Shown here piece after piece: positions 43,357 through 54,789 of a stretch of 64,000 bases of DNA. A model generated the notes under the pieces. That model had not been told where the DNA came from and searched no databases. It worked only from the letters and a program-made list of their open reading frames with translations. Position numbers and translations under genes: made by a program. Where the stretch lies: the NCBI GenBank assembly GCA_025994075.1, contig JAMQGV010000040.1:62001-126000 (forward strand), read 5' to 3'. The DNA comes from Vicinamibacteria bacterium (lineage in GTDB: Bacteria > Acidobacteriota > Vicinamibacteria > Fen-336). Each line of letters opens with the position of its first letter. The first letter of the stretch is position 1.

Positions 43357-44834
43357 CAGGCCTCCACGGCTTCGGCCGCCAGCCGCCGCTCGTCCGCCGT
43401 CGCGTGGTTGCGGTCCCACTCCGCGAGCTTCGGCGCCATCAGCCGCCGCCACAGCGGCGGCACCAGCGTCAGCAGGATCGTGGTCAGGTAGCCGGCGACC
43501 ATCGTCGGCGCGTCGGGCAACGGCCGCAGCTCGTGGAACGGCGCCTCGCCCTGGGCGTGGTGGTGGGAGTGGCGGGTCAGGTTGAACGTCGACCACGAGC
43601 TGAGCCGCCTGTTGGTGTTCCACGAGTGGCGCGGCATCACAGGGCCACGCGGGTCGCGCGCCAGGCCGTAGTGCTCCATGTAGTTGACGATCTCGAGCAG
43701 CGCCTTGCCGAGCAGCCCGCAGGCGACGAAGAAGGCGGCCGCGACGGCTCCGCCCATCGCCCACGCCGCGGCCACCAGCGCGAGGCTCACGAGGTGCCCG
43801 CGCAGCACCGCGTTGCGCCAGTGCAGCGGGCCGTGGCCGCGGCGGCGCAGGCGCCGCGTCTCGATCCGCCACGCGCTGCTGTTCCCGCGCCAGGTCGACA
43901 GCAGCACGTGGCGGTAGACGCTGCGTCCTCGTGGAGCCGTCGCCGGGTCGTCGCGGGTCGCCACGTGACGGTGATGGCCGTACACGTGCTCGATCGCGAA
44001 GACGGTGTCGAAGCTGAAGGCGAGCAGCCCGCGGCCGATCGCCTGCGAGACCGGGTCCCAGGTGCGGTGGACCAGCTCGTGCGCGGGGATGGTGCCGACC
44101 ATGCCGATCATCAACCCGGTCAGCAGCCAGGCCGAGACGTGGTGGCCGAGCGTCGTCGCCTCGCGGGCCGCGAGCGCGTCGAACCCCGTCCAGCGCTCGA
44201 CGAGTGCGCCGAAGCCGAGCGGGTCGCCGGAGCTGACGCTCCAGGTCGCGGCGAAGCTGACCAGCGCGACCAGAGGCAGCGCGAGCCAGAGCTGCAGCGT
44301 CAGCGGCTGCGGGCGGGCGTACTCCGGGGTCGCCGTGTCGTCGCCGCACAGCGCGTCGCCGACGACGTAGAAGGCGACGATCGCCAGCAGGCCGGCGCTG
44401 ATCCACGCGCCACCGGCGACGAGCGCCGCGGCCGCCACCAGGCCGACTCCGTGGAACAGCGAGTACTTCAGGAAGTCGGCGAGTCGCGCCGGCCGCCGGG
44501 TGTCGGCAGGGGCCGCCGGGGGGCGCCACGGCGCCGGCGCGCGCCGCGCGCGCGTCGCGGCCGGCTCCAGCTCGACCCGCACGTCGCCGACCGGGACGCT
44601 CTGGCAGGCCAGGATCACTCCGCGGTCGAGCTCGTCGTCCTCGAGCACGTAGCGGGTCTCGGTCAGCGACCGCACCCGCCCCTCGACCAGCCGGCAGCGG
44701 CACGTCGCGCAGGCCCCGACCCGGCAGCGGTGCGGGAAGTCCAGCCCCTGGCGCAGCGCCGCCTGCAGCAGCGTCTCGCCCGGCGCCACGTCGACGGCGC
44801 GGCCGTCGACGAAGGCGGTGACCGGGCGCGCCAC
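43356..44834 (-). CDS. [2Fe-2S] ferredoxin fused to an AlkB-like membrane di-iron hydroxylase/desaturase
   Basis: 492 residues from the GTG at 44834. Residues 1-95 form a plant-type ferredoxin with Cys37, Cys42, Cys45 and Cys77 (C-x4-C-x2-C-x31-C). Residues about 120-490 form the membrane hydroxylase with helices and histidine boxes HELVH (252-256), EHVYGHHRH (282-290), NYMEHYG (384-390) and RHSHHHA (421-427). That matches the AlkB alkane-monooxygenase pattern, including its diagnostic NYxEHYG. It would oxidise a hydrophobic substrate in the inner membrane with O2, receiving electrons through its own ferredoxin. It lies within the korAB operon. A rubredoxin is the usual AlkB partner, so this fusion is uncommon. 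Confidence 0.88.
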   Translation of the reverse strand: MARPVTAFVDGRAVDVAPGETLLQAALRQGLDFPHRCRVGACATCRCRLVEGRVRSLTETRYVLEDDELDRGVILACQSVPVGDVRVELEPAATRARRAPAPWRPPAAPADTRRPARLADFLKYSLFHGVGLVAAAALVAGGAWISAGLLAIVAFYVVGDALCGDDTATPEYARPQPLTLQLWLALPLVALVSFAATWSVSSGDPLGFGALVERWTGFDALAAREATTLGHHVSAWLLTGLMIGMVGTIPAHELVHRTWDPVSQAIGRGLLAFSFDTVFAIEHVYGHHRHVATRDDPATAPRGRSVYRHVLLSTWRGNSSAWRIETRRLRRRGHGPLHWRNAVLRGHLVSLALVAAAWAMGGAVAAAFFVACGLLGKALLEIVNYMEHYGLARDPRGPVMPRHSWNTNRRLSSWSTFNLTRHSHHHAQGEAPFHELRPLPDAPTMVAGYLTTILLTLVPPLWRRLMAPKLAEWDRNHATADERRLAAEAVEA

Positions 44835-44838
44835 CCGC

Positions 44839-45426
44839 CTACTCCAGCCGGTAGCCGACGAAGAGGAAGCGCCCGCGCGCGTCCTGCGGCTTCACCTGCG
44901 CCGTCGCCGCCGGCAGGCCGGTGACACCGTCGCGCAGCGCGAGCGCGTAGGCGTGCCCCTCCGAGGTCGACCACTCGATCGCGTAGAGCGCGCCGCTGCG
45001 GTCGAGCCGCAGCTCGAGGTCGGCCATGTCCTGGGTCAGCTCGCCTTCGGCGACGAGCACGACGCGCTCGGCCTCGATGCGACGCAGCCGCACGAAAACG
45101 GTGTCGTGGCGGACCCGGGCGTCGACCGCGAGGCGTGGCGCGAAGACCGCGGTGCGCGCGACGCCCACGAGATCCGAGGCTGCCGGGGGCGCCGCGAGGA
45201 ACGGCGCCGCGACGCCGGGCACGGGCTTCGACTCGACGATGGCCGCGAGCGCCCGCAACTCGGCGGCGAGTTCGGCGACAGCCGAGTCGCGCTCGCGCAG
45301 CCGTTCCTCGATCGCGGCGAGCCGCCGCTGCAGCCGCTCGATCTCCGCGTCCCGCGCGCGCTCGTCCTGGCCGAGCGCCGGCAGCCCCGCCAGCGCGAGC
45401 GCCAGGGCCAGAGCCGTCGTCTTCAC
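44839..45426 (-). CDS. Secreted coiled-coil protein of unknown function
   Basis: 195 residues from the GTG at 45426. A signal peptide ends near LPALGQ and a coiled coil (about 25-75: AEIERLQRRLAAIEERLRER) leads to a beta-rich C-terminal domain (VFVRLRRIEAERVVLVAEG, ALYAIEWSTSEGHAYALAL). It is packed between korB (5-bp gap) and the ferredoxin-hydroxylase gene (4-bp gap), so it belongs to the same transcript. Its link to the redox enzymes is unknown. Confidence 0.7.
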   Translation of the reverse strand: MKTTALALALALAGLPALGQDERARDAEIERLQRRLAAIEERLRERDSAVAELAAELRALAAIVESKPVPGVAAPFLAAPPAASDLVGVARTAVFAPRLAVDARVRHDTVFVRLRRIEAERVVLVAEGELTQDMADLELRLDRSGALYAIEWSTSEGHAYALALRDGVTGLPAATAQVKPQDARGRFLFVGYRLE

Positions 45427-45431
45427 GGAGC

Positions 45432-48295
<2,864 letters not shown>

Positions 48296-48339
48296 GTTCG
48301 TGTCCGGGCCTCCCGTTCGCGGTCTGGGTGGAAAGGAAC

Positions 48340-48345
48340 AGTATA
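48340..48345 (-). promoter_or_regulatory. Putative -10 of the korAB operon
   Basis: TATACT read on the minus strand, about 45 nt before korA. It is the only promoter-like element before the five-gene unit. Confidence 0.45.
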
Positions 48346-48395
48346 GGGCGTCACCGGTCGAGGGCCGGCGCGCCGGGCCGTGCGATGCTGGCGCC

Positions 48396-49463
48396 ATGAA
48401 GACGACTCCGGCCCGTGCCTACGCCGCATTCGACAAGAGCTCCCCGCTCCGCCCGTTCGACCTGCAGCGGCGCGCGCCCGGCGCCCGCGACGTCGCCTTC
48501 GACGTCCTCTTCTGCGGCGTCTGCCACTCCGACCTGCACACGGCGCGGTCCGAGTGGCCCGGGACCGTCTACCCCTGCGTGCCCGGCCACGAGATCGTCG
48601 GCCAGGTCACCGCGGTCGGCGCCGCGGTGACGCGGTTCAAGGCCGGCGACCGCGTCGCGGTCGGATGCATGGTCGACTCCTCGTGCCGCACCTGCGCGAG
48701 CTGCAAGGAAGGGCTCGAGCAGTACTGCGACAACCACGGCACGGTCTACACCTACAACAGCGTCGACAAGCACGGCGCCGGCCCCGTCACCTACGGCGGC
48801 TACTCGAGCCACATGGTGGTGGACGAGGACTTCTGTCTGCGGCTTTCGGAGAAGCTGGACCCGGCGGCGGCGGCGCCGCTGCTGTGCGCCGGCATCACCA
48901 CCTGGTCGCCGCTGAAGCACTGGGGCGCGGGCCCCGGCAAGCGGGTCGGCGTCGTCGGCCTGGGCGGCCTCGGCCACATGGCGCTGAAGCTGGCCCACGC
49001 GCTGGGCGCCCACACGACGCTGTTCACGACCTCGGCGGGCAAGGCCGCGGACGCGAAGCGGCTGGGCGCGGACGAGGTGGCGATCTCGAAGGACGCGGAC
49101 GCGATGGCGAAGTGCGCGCGCAGCCTCGACCTGATCGTCGACACGGTGTCGGCCTCGCACGACCTCGACCCGCTGACCAACGCGCTGCGCCGCGACGGCG
49201 CGCTGGTGCTGGTGGGTGTGCCCGAGCACGGCAACCCCGCACCCGCCGTCGTCAACCTGATCTTCGGCCGCCGCTCGATCGCCGGCTCCTTGATCGGCGG
49301 CATCCGCGAGACCCAGGAGATGCTCGACTTCTGCGCCGAGAAGGGCGTCGTCGCCGACATCGAGAAGATCCGCCCCGACCAGGTCGACGAGGCGTACGCG
49401 CGGATGCTGAAGAGCGACGTGCGCTACCGCTTCGTGATCGACATGGCGCCGCTGCGGGGCTAA
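48396..49463 (+). CDS. Zinc-dependent NADP alcohol dehydrogenase (cinnamyl-alcohol/YahK type)
   Basis: 355 residues. Catalytic-zinc region FCGVCHSDLH (Cys43) with PGHEIVG (His65, Glu66); the structural zinc cysteines appear in CRTCASCKEGLEQYC. The Rossmann motif is GVVGLGGLGHMALK. The lengths and HNHGTVYTYN-like loop match the YahK/cinnamyl alcohol dehydrogenase family, which reduces aldehydes with NADPH. GATGCT lies 6 nt before the ATG and no ribosome-binding site is seen. It is divergent from korA; detoxifying or using aldehydes made by the neighbouring hydroxylase is a possible link (inference). Confidence 0.92.
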   Translation: MKTTPARAYAAFDKSSPLRPFDLQRRAPGARDVAFDVLFCGVCHSDLHTARSEWPGTVYPCVPGHEIVGQVTAVGAAVTRFKAGDRVAVGCMVDSSCRTCASCKEGLEQYCDNHGTVYTYNSVDKHGAGPVTYGGYSSHMVVDEDFCLRLSEKLDPAAAAPLLCAGITTWSPLKHWGAGPGKRVGVVGLGGLGHMALKLAHALGAHTTLFTTSAGKAADAKRLGADEVAISKDADAMAKCARSLDLIVDTVSASHDLDPLTNALRRDGALVLVGVPEHGNPAPAVVNLIFGRRSIAGSLIGGIRETQEMLDFCAEKGVVADIEKIRPDQVDEAYARMLKSDVRYRFVIDMAPLRG

Positions 49464-49477
49464 GGCGCAGGCTCCCG

Positions 49478-49501
49478 GCAGGGCGGCCCGCGCCGCCCTG
49501 C
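49478..49501. terminator. Perfect 10-bp hairpin between convergent genes
   Basis: GCAGGGCGGC pairs with GCCGCCCTGC around a 4-nt loop, between the alcohol dehydrogenase stop (49463) and the sulfotransferase stop (49504). A strong bidirectional terminator candidate; no U-run. Confidence 0.65.
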
Positions 49502-49503
49502 TC

Positions 49504-50511
49504 TCACTCCGGCGAAGCGAAGCGCTCGGCCACCCAGTGGCTCTGGTCGGCCCGCAGCCGGCGCCGGCGCAGCGCCAGCCGCAACTCCACTTCGGCGCGC
49601 GCCAGCGGGTCCAGCCGGGCGATCGGGGCGTAGCCGTGGGCCGCGAGGCCCGCTGCGGCCAGCCGTTCGACGACGGCCAGCAGGGGCGGGGACAGTTCCT
49701 CGAACGCGCGCGCGCGGCTCGGGTCGATCGGGCCGCCGACCTTCTCGTGCGCGTAGCGGGCGGTGTGCACCGTGCGGGGCTCGGACGGCGCCAGCATGCC
49801 CGGCGCGAAGGCGATGCCCGACCAGGCGCAGATCCGGGCCACCACCGACTGCGGGTCCGCCACGAGATCCTCGTAGCGAGCGCACAGCACGCGCTCCGCC
49901 ACCACCGGGTCGGCCAGCAGCGCGCGCGCCTTCGCGTCCCACGCGGACCAGCGCAGCGCCTGGACGGCGAACAGGCCCCAGGTGGAACGAAACTCGAGGT
50001 CGCGCGCGGAGTAGGACGTGGTCGGGCGGAAGCCCTCGTCGCGCGCGCGGCGCTTGATCGCCTTGGACAGCGCGACGGCTCGGGGGTCCCGCACGAGGAC
50101 CACGGCGCCGGACTCGGGAAAGGCCGCCAGCAGTTCGCGGAGGTGGAAGATCGCGTTCAGGCTCTTCTCGCCCCAGACCCGGGCACCGGCGGGACGCGGC
50201 AGCAACCGCGCGTACAACTCGGGAAACCCGATCTCGCCCGCAACGGCGCGCAGCGACTCCAGCACCCCCGGGTCGAGGCGCGCCACGTGCGCGCGAAAGG
50301 GCCTGAGCTCGACGGCCCGATCGACGAACGCCGCGGCCTCCGGGCCGCTCAGCCGGGAGCGCACGTCGAGCCCCTGCCGGTAGAGCGCGAACACGATGGC
50401 CGACTCGTTGGCGAGCGCGACGTCGGGGTGGCGGTTCAGGATCTCCGCCAGCAGGGTGGTTCCGGAGCGCGGGTAGCCCAGCACGAAGAGGGGCGCCCGT
50501 TTCGGTTCCAC
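49504..50511 (-). CDS. Sulfotransferase-family protein
   Basis: 335 residues. The 5'-phosphosulfate-binding loop VLGYPRSGTTLL (residues 10-21) and a later VVLVRDPRAVALSKAIKRR segment (3'-phosphate loop with Arg-Asp-Pro and Ser) are diagnostic of PAPS-dependent sulfotransferases. LCARYEDLVADPQSVVARICAW is the usual helper block. It would transfer sulfate from PAPS to a hydroxyl or amine of an unknown acceptor in the cytoplasm. It stands alone, divergent from the alkyltransferase gene. Confidence 0.9.
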   Translation of the reverse strand: MEPKRAPLFVLGYPRSGTTLLAEILNRHPDVALANESAIVFALYRQGLDVRSRLSGPEAAAFVDRAVELRPFRAHVARLDPGVLESLRAVAGEIGFPELYARLLPRPAGARVWGEKSLNAIFHLRELLAAFPESGAVVLVRDPRAVALSKAIKRRARDEGFRPTTSYSARDLEFRSTWGLFAVQALRWSAWDAKARALLADPVVAERVLCARYEDLVADPQSVVARICAWSGIAFAPGMLAPSEPRTVHTARYAHEKVGGPIDPSRARAFEELSPPLLAVVERLAAAGLAAHGYAPIARLDPLARAEVELRLALRRRRLRADQSHWVAERFASPE

Positions 50512-50587
50512 GGGTCAATTGGACCACGCGGCAAGCCGGAAGGTTGAACCCGGCGAGGGGGAAATTGCACGGCCGTCGCTGGCGGCC

Positions 50588-50593
50588 TAGGAT
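50588..50593 (+). promoter_or_regulatory. Putative -10 for leaderless ogt
   Basis: TAGGAT with a 5-nt spacer (CGGCC) before the GTG at 50599. There is no ribosome-binding site. Confidence 0.45.
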
Positions 50594-50598
50594 CGGCC

Positions 50599-51114
50599 GT
50601 GCAGGTCGGAATCACCCCCTTCGCTTCGCCGCTGGGCACGTTGACGCTCGCCGCGGGTCCGCGCGGCCTGGTGGCGATCGGGTTCGACGGCCAGCGCAGC
50701 CGGGTCGAGGCGTTCGTCCGCAAGCGCTTCGCACGCGAGGAGCTCGAGCTGGTGGAGGAGGGCGATCCGGCGGGCGCCGCCACCGCGCTCGCCCGCTACT
50801 TCGCCGGCGAGCTGCACGCGATCGACGCGCTGCCCTGCGACGCCGGCGGCACGCCCTTCCAGCGCGAGGTGTGGCAGGCGCTGCGCCGCATCCCCGCCGG
50901 CCACACCCGCAGCTACGGCGACCTGGCCCGCGAGATCGATCGCCCGGACGCGGTGCGCGCCGTCGGGCTCGCCAACGGCGCCAACCCGATTCCGATCGTG
51001 ATCCCCTGCCATCGCGTGATCGGCGCCGACGGCACGCTGGTCGGCTACGGCGGCGGGCTGGCCGTGAAGGAGTGGCTGCTGGCCCACGAGGGAGCGCGGC
51101 TGAAGCTGGACTGA
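50599..51114 (+). CDS. ogt: Methylated-DNA--protein-cysteine S-methyltransferase
   Basis: 171 residues from the GTG at 50599. The active-site block IPIVIPCHRVIGADG holds the acceptor Cys137 and GYGGGLAVKEWLLAHEGA ends the domain; TPFQREVWQALRRIPAGHTRSYGDLA contains the DNA-binding helix. The enzyme removes O6-alkyl groups from guanine by suicide transfer to the cysteine. It lacks the Ada regulatory domain. It converges with the large hydrolase gene (4-bp gap). Confidence 0.95.
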   Translation: MQVGITPFASPLGTLTLAAGPRGLVAIGFDGQRSRVEAFVRKRFAREELELVEEGDPAGAATALARYFAGELHAIDALPCDAGGTPFQREVWQALRRIPAGHTRSYGDLAREIDRPDAVRAVGLANGANPIPIVIPCHRVIGADGTLVGYGGGLAVKEWLLAHEGARLKLD

Positions 51115-51118
51115 GCGT

Positions 51119-53620
51119 TCACGGCGACAGCCGCGCAATCCGGGCTTCGTTGATCTCGCGGAGTTGCCGACGTGCGGCCTCGGCCAGGTTGGGTTCGGCG
51201 GCGGCGAGTTCGAGGGCGCGACGCGCCGCCGCGAGCGCCTCGCCGCGTTTCGATGCCGCCTCCAGCATCTCGGCCAGCGAGTCGTGGACGTTTGCCGAGC
51301 CGGGGTGGATCTCGGCCGCGAGGCGCAGCACCTCGAGGCCCGCGGCGGCCTGGCCGGCATCGCGCAGGCGGTAACCGAGGCGGTTGAGGGCGAAGTCGGC
51401 GAGCGCCGGACTGCGCCCGCCCGCGTCGCGGGCGCGCCGCAAGGCGGCCAGCAGCGCCGCGGGATCGCCGCGGGCGACGAGCCGTTCGACGTCGGCGGGG
51501 TCGGGCGGCGGCGGTTCGGCTGCGTGTCGCTCGAAGCTGACGACGCCGGCGTGCGGCGCCGGTTCGGCGCGTAGCCAGGCCGCCGCCGCAGCGTCGCCTT
51601 TCAGGTGCGCGTCGAGAAAGCGTCGCGTCACCTCGTTGGCCGCCTCGAACGTACGCTGCACCGCCTCCGGGTCCTGGCGGAACGACAGCACGCCGGCCGT
51701 CGCCATGCCTTCGGTCGCCACGTCCCAATGGTCGAGGCCCGGCTTCTCGAGCCGCAGGTAGACCCGCTCCGAGTGGCGCAGGACGTGGAAGCGGGAGACA
51801 TCCTCCGGGAACTGCGCGCTCTGCGCCAGCTCCTTGCCGTACACGTGCAGGAACGGCACCCGCAGCGCCTCGGGGCGATAGGACGCACTCGCCGCGAGCC
51901 GCTCGTGGAACCCCTTCGCGAACACCGCGCTCTCGAGGTCGACGAGGGCGTCGACGTGGGCGTTGCTCATGGCCAGCAGGAACTGGGCGAAACCGGAGCC
52001 GGAGAAGCCGATCGCGCCCGTGCGGCGCGGGTCGACACCTGCACCCTCGCGCAGGCGCGCGGCAGCCACCTCCATGTCGCGAGCCGCGGCCTCCATGTCG
52101 CGCGCTTCGCCGCCGATCGGCGGCGTCTCCACGAAGGCGACGACGTAGCCGTGCGACGCGAGGTACTCCGCCGTCACCGCGGTCGACACCTGGCGCAGGG
52201 TGCCGATCAGGAGCGGAAAGCGTCCCGGCGCGGCTGGCGCGCCAAGCCGCGCGCGCAAGGGTGCGGCCAGCACTCGCGCCAGCTCCTCCGCGGTCAGCGC
52301 GCGATGGCCGCGCCGGATCGTGCCGTGGACGTAGCCCGCGGCCTCGCGCGCCTGCTCCGGCGTCACCTCGAGGCGGCCGAAGCGGTCCAGCCGCGCCATC
52401 TCGCCGAGCGTCAACGCCGGACCGGCGGCCGGCGGCTGCGCGGGGTACCAGACGTGGACGACGAGCTGACGCGGGCCAGGTCCCGCCGGGTCGGCGTACG
52501 GCCCCGACTTGGGACCGTCGAGCCGGGAGGGGTCCTCGAAGCGCTCGGTCCGCCGCCCCGGCACGTACGGCCCTGGCACCAGCCGGCCCCACAAGGGGCT
52601 CGGACCGAGCTCCGCCGGTGGCGGCGGCGGGACCCGCGCGGGGGTCGTGAGCAGCGATGCGGGAACGCCGTTGGCTTCGGGGCCGCGCGCCAGCCAGGTC
52701 GCCGCCGCCGCGTCTTCCTTCAGGTGAGCCCCCAGGAAGTGGCGCACGTGGTCGACGACCAGCGCGTGGGCCCGGGCCACGTCGGCTCCGTTGGCGTCGG
52801 CGCGCGCCAGGGTGGCGCCGAAGGCGTGCACCTGGCCGTGCGAGAGCAGCGGGCTCGCGACCCGCACGAGTCGTTCCTTCGACTTCAGGTACGACTCCTC
52901 GCGCGGCACGACGTAGCGCGCCGGCCCGCGCGCGTCGACGTGCAGGAGCGGCACCCGCGCCGTCAGCGCCCGGGGTGCGAGTCGCGTCAGAAGTTCCGGC
53001 CCGTAGTCGTAGCCGAGACCCGAGTCGAGGCTGACGATCGCCCGCACCTCGGGGCGATCCGCCGCCGCCGCCGCCGCCCCCACGCCGCCCACGCTCCAGC
53101 CGATGAACGCGGCGCGGGAGGCGTCGACGTCCGGTTCGGACTTCAGCCGGGCCAGCGCGCGATCGAGGTCGGGGACCAGGCGGCGGGCCGCCTCGGAGAA
53201 CGGTTCGGGCGTCGCGGCAGCGGTCGGGACGGCCACGACGAAGCCCTGCGCGGCCAGCGTCTCGGCGAGTTCGGCATGCAGATAGCCGGGAGCGTTGCGT
53301 CCGCTCGTGATCAGGACGAGCGGAAGCCGCCCGCGAGCGGCGACCGCACCACGTGAGGCCCGCGCCGGAGCCTCGAGCAGCGTGCGCACGCGCTCGGGCG
53401 TCGCGTCCCGTCCTGCCTCGGCCAGCCGCCGCTCGAAATCGCCGGCGCCGCGCTGCTCGGCGGCGACGTAGTCGCCGAACCGAAGCGGCGTGCCCGCAAC
53501 GGCAGCGGGAGACCACACGAGCAGCCGCGGGCCCTCCGGAACATCGAGCACGCGGAAGCCGACGGCTGGGGTGGAGGGCGGGAGCACGAGTGCGGTGGCG
53601 AACGCGAGGGCGGCGAGCAT
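51119..53620 (-). CDS. Secreted protein with two tandem alpha/beta-hydrolase domains and a TPR tail
   Basis: 833 residues. A leader near LAALAFATALVL is followed by hydrolase domain 1 (about 30-330) with nucleophile elbow GWSVGG (Ser176) and a partial second copy (about 345-725) with GFSGSG (Ser540, the usual fifth Gly replaced). Both copies end in a near-identical block: RHFLGAHLKEDAAAATWL and RFLDAHLKGDAAAAAWL. Residues about 735-833 are a TPR-like module (NRLGYRLRDAGQ, HPGSANVHDSLAE). Domain 2 resembles dienelactone-hydrolase or PAF-acetylhydrolase-like enzymes. The duplication inside one gene is clear; whether both sites work is not. Confidence 0.82.
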   Translation of the reverse strand: MLAALAFATALVLPPSTPAVGFRVLDVPEGPRLLVWSPAAVAGTPLRFGDYVAAEQRGAGDFERRLAEAGRDATPERVRTLLEAPARASRGAVAARGRLPLVLITSGRNAPGYLHAELAETLAAQGFVVAVPTAAATPEPFSEAARRLVPDLDRALARLKSEPDVDASRAAFIGWSVGGVGAAAAAADRPEVRAIVSLDSGLGYDYGPELLTRLAPRALTARVPLLHVDARGPARYVVPREESYLKSKERLVRVASPLLSHGQVHAFGATLARADANGADVARAHALVVDHVRHFLGAHLKEDAAAATWLARGPEANGVPASLLTTPARVPPPPPAELGPSPLWGRLVPGPYVPGRRTERFEDPSRLDGPKSGPYADPAGPGPRQLVVHVWYPAQPPAAGPALTLGEMARLDRFGRLEVTPEQAREAAGYVHGTIRRGHRALTAEELARVLAAPLRARLGAPAAPGRFPLLIGTLRQVSTAVTAEYLASHGYVVAFVETPPIGGEARDMEAAARDMEVAAARLREGAGVDPRRTGAIGFSGSGFAQFLLAMSNAHVDALVDLESAVFAKGFHERLAASASYRPEALRVPFLHVYGKELAQSAQFPEDVSRFHVLRHSERVYLRLEKPGLDHWDVATEGMATAGVLSFRQDPEAVQRTFEAANEVTRRFLDAHLKGDAAAAAWLRAEPAPHAGVVSFERHAAEPPPPDPADVERLVARGDPAALLAALRRARDAGGRSPALADFALNRLGYRLRDAGQAAAGLEVLRLAAEIHPGSANVHDSLAEMLEAASKRGEALAAARRALELAAAEPNLAEAARRQLREINEARIARLSP

Positions 53621-53719
53621 GAATCCCAGTGTCGGAGCCTCGAGCCGCGTCCGCACGCGCGGCGGGACGAACCGCAGCTGCGCGGGACGAACCGCGCCGC
53701 TCGCCGTCTCCCCGCGCCG

Positions 53720-53725
53720 TATGAT
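53720..53725 (+). promoter_or_regulatory. Putative -10 for the LytS-LytTR pair
   Basis: TATGAT (5 of 6 to TATAAT) with an 8-nt spacer before the ATG at 53734. It fits the leaderless pattern. Confidence 0.45.
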
Positions 53726-53733
53726 GGCCGTCG

Positions 53734-54789
53734 ATGCTGCGCCGGGTGCTGATCGGGCTCTGCGTGTGCCTGGCGCTGGCGGCGCTGGAAACGGCGCAGG
53801 CCTGGGCGCGGATGGGCCTGAACGACGCGCTGCCACCGCTCTCGTGGCTGCCCCGCATCTACTTGAACACGCTGCGCGCCTGGCTCGTGCTGGGCGCGCT
53901 GTCTCCGCTGCCGCTGCTCCTGGCGCGGCGCTGCCCTCCGCTGCGCCCGCCGCTGGCGCGGGCGGCACTCGTCCACCTCGCGGGCGCGCTCGGCTTCTTC
54001 GCGCTGCACGTCGGCCTCTACGCGCTCGCACTGCTGCCGGGCGCCACGGCCAGTTTCGAGGTGCTGCTCGTCAAGCTCTTCACGTCCTATGCGGCGCTCG
54101 ACCTGCTCGTCTACGCGGTACTCGTCGGCGGCGTCGAGGCGTTGCGGCTCTCGCGCGAGGCCGAAGCGCGCACGGTGCATGCGGCCCAGCTCGAGGCTTC
54201 GCTCGGTCAGGCGCGGCTCGAGGCGCTGCGCGCGCGGCTGCATCCGCACTTCCTCTTCAACGCGATGAACGCGTTCTCGACGCTCGCTCTCGCCGGCCGC
54301 GGGCCCGAGGTGGCCGAGGGCCTGGCGCGCCTCGCGGGCCTGCTGCGCGCCGCGCTCGACGATCGCCTCGCCGGCGAGATCCCGCTCGCGCGCGAGCTGG
54401 AGCTGGCCGACGCCTACCTCGACGTCGAGCGCCTGCGCTTCGCCGACCGGCTGCGGGTGGCGCGCGACGTCGAGTCCGGCGCGCTCGCCGCTCGGGTGCC
54501 GAGCCTGCTCCTGCAGCCGCTGCTGGAGAACGCGCTGCGCCATGGCCTCGGCCCGCGGCCCGAAGGCGGGCAGATCACGCTGCGGGCCCGCGTCGAGGGC
54601 GAGCACCTCACGCTCGCCGTCGAAGACGACGGCTTCGGCTTCGACGCCGGCGCTCGCGAGGGCATCGGGCTCGGCCTGGTCCGCGAACGCCTGCAGCGTT
54701 CGTACGGCGCGGCTCACCGCTTCGAGATCGCCACCCGCGACGGAGGCGGTACCGCCGTGTGCCTGCGCCTGCCGCTGCGCTCCGCGTGA
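53734..54789 (+). CDS. LytS/YehU-type membrane histidine kinase
   Basis: 351 residues. Four membrane helices (about 5-135) are followed by a short coiled coil, the His_kinase domain with LHPHFLFNAMNAFST (phospho-acceptor likely His172) and a HATPase with SLLLQPLLENALRHGL, EDDGFGFDAGA and GIGLGLVRERL. No extracellular sensor domain exists, as usual for this class. It overlaps the response-regulator gene by 4 bp, forming a complete two-component pair. Confidence 0.92.
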   Translation: MLRRVLIGLCVCLALAALETAQAWARMGLNDALPPLSWLPRIYLNTLRAWLVLGALSPLPLLLARRCPPLRPPLARAALVHLAGALGFFALHVGLYALALLPGATASFEVLLVKLFTSYAALDLLVYAVLVGGVEALRLSREAEARTVHAAQLEASLGQARLEALRARLHPHFLFNAMNAFSTLALAGRGPEVAEGLARLAGLLRAALDDRLAGEIPLARELELADAYLDVERLRFADRLRVARDVESGALAARVPSLLLQPLLENALRHGLGPRPEGGQITLRARVEGEHLTLAVEDDGFGFDAGAREGIGLGLVRERLQRSYGAAHRFEIATRDGGGTAVCLRLPLRSA

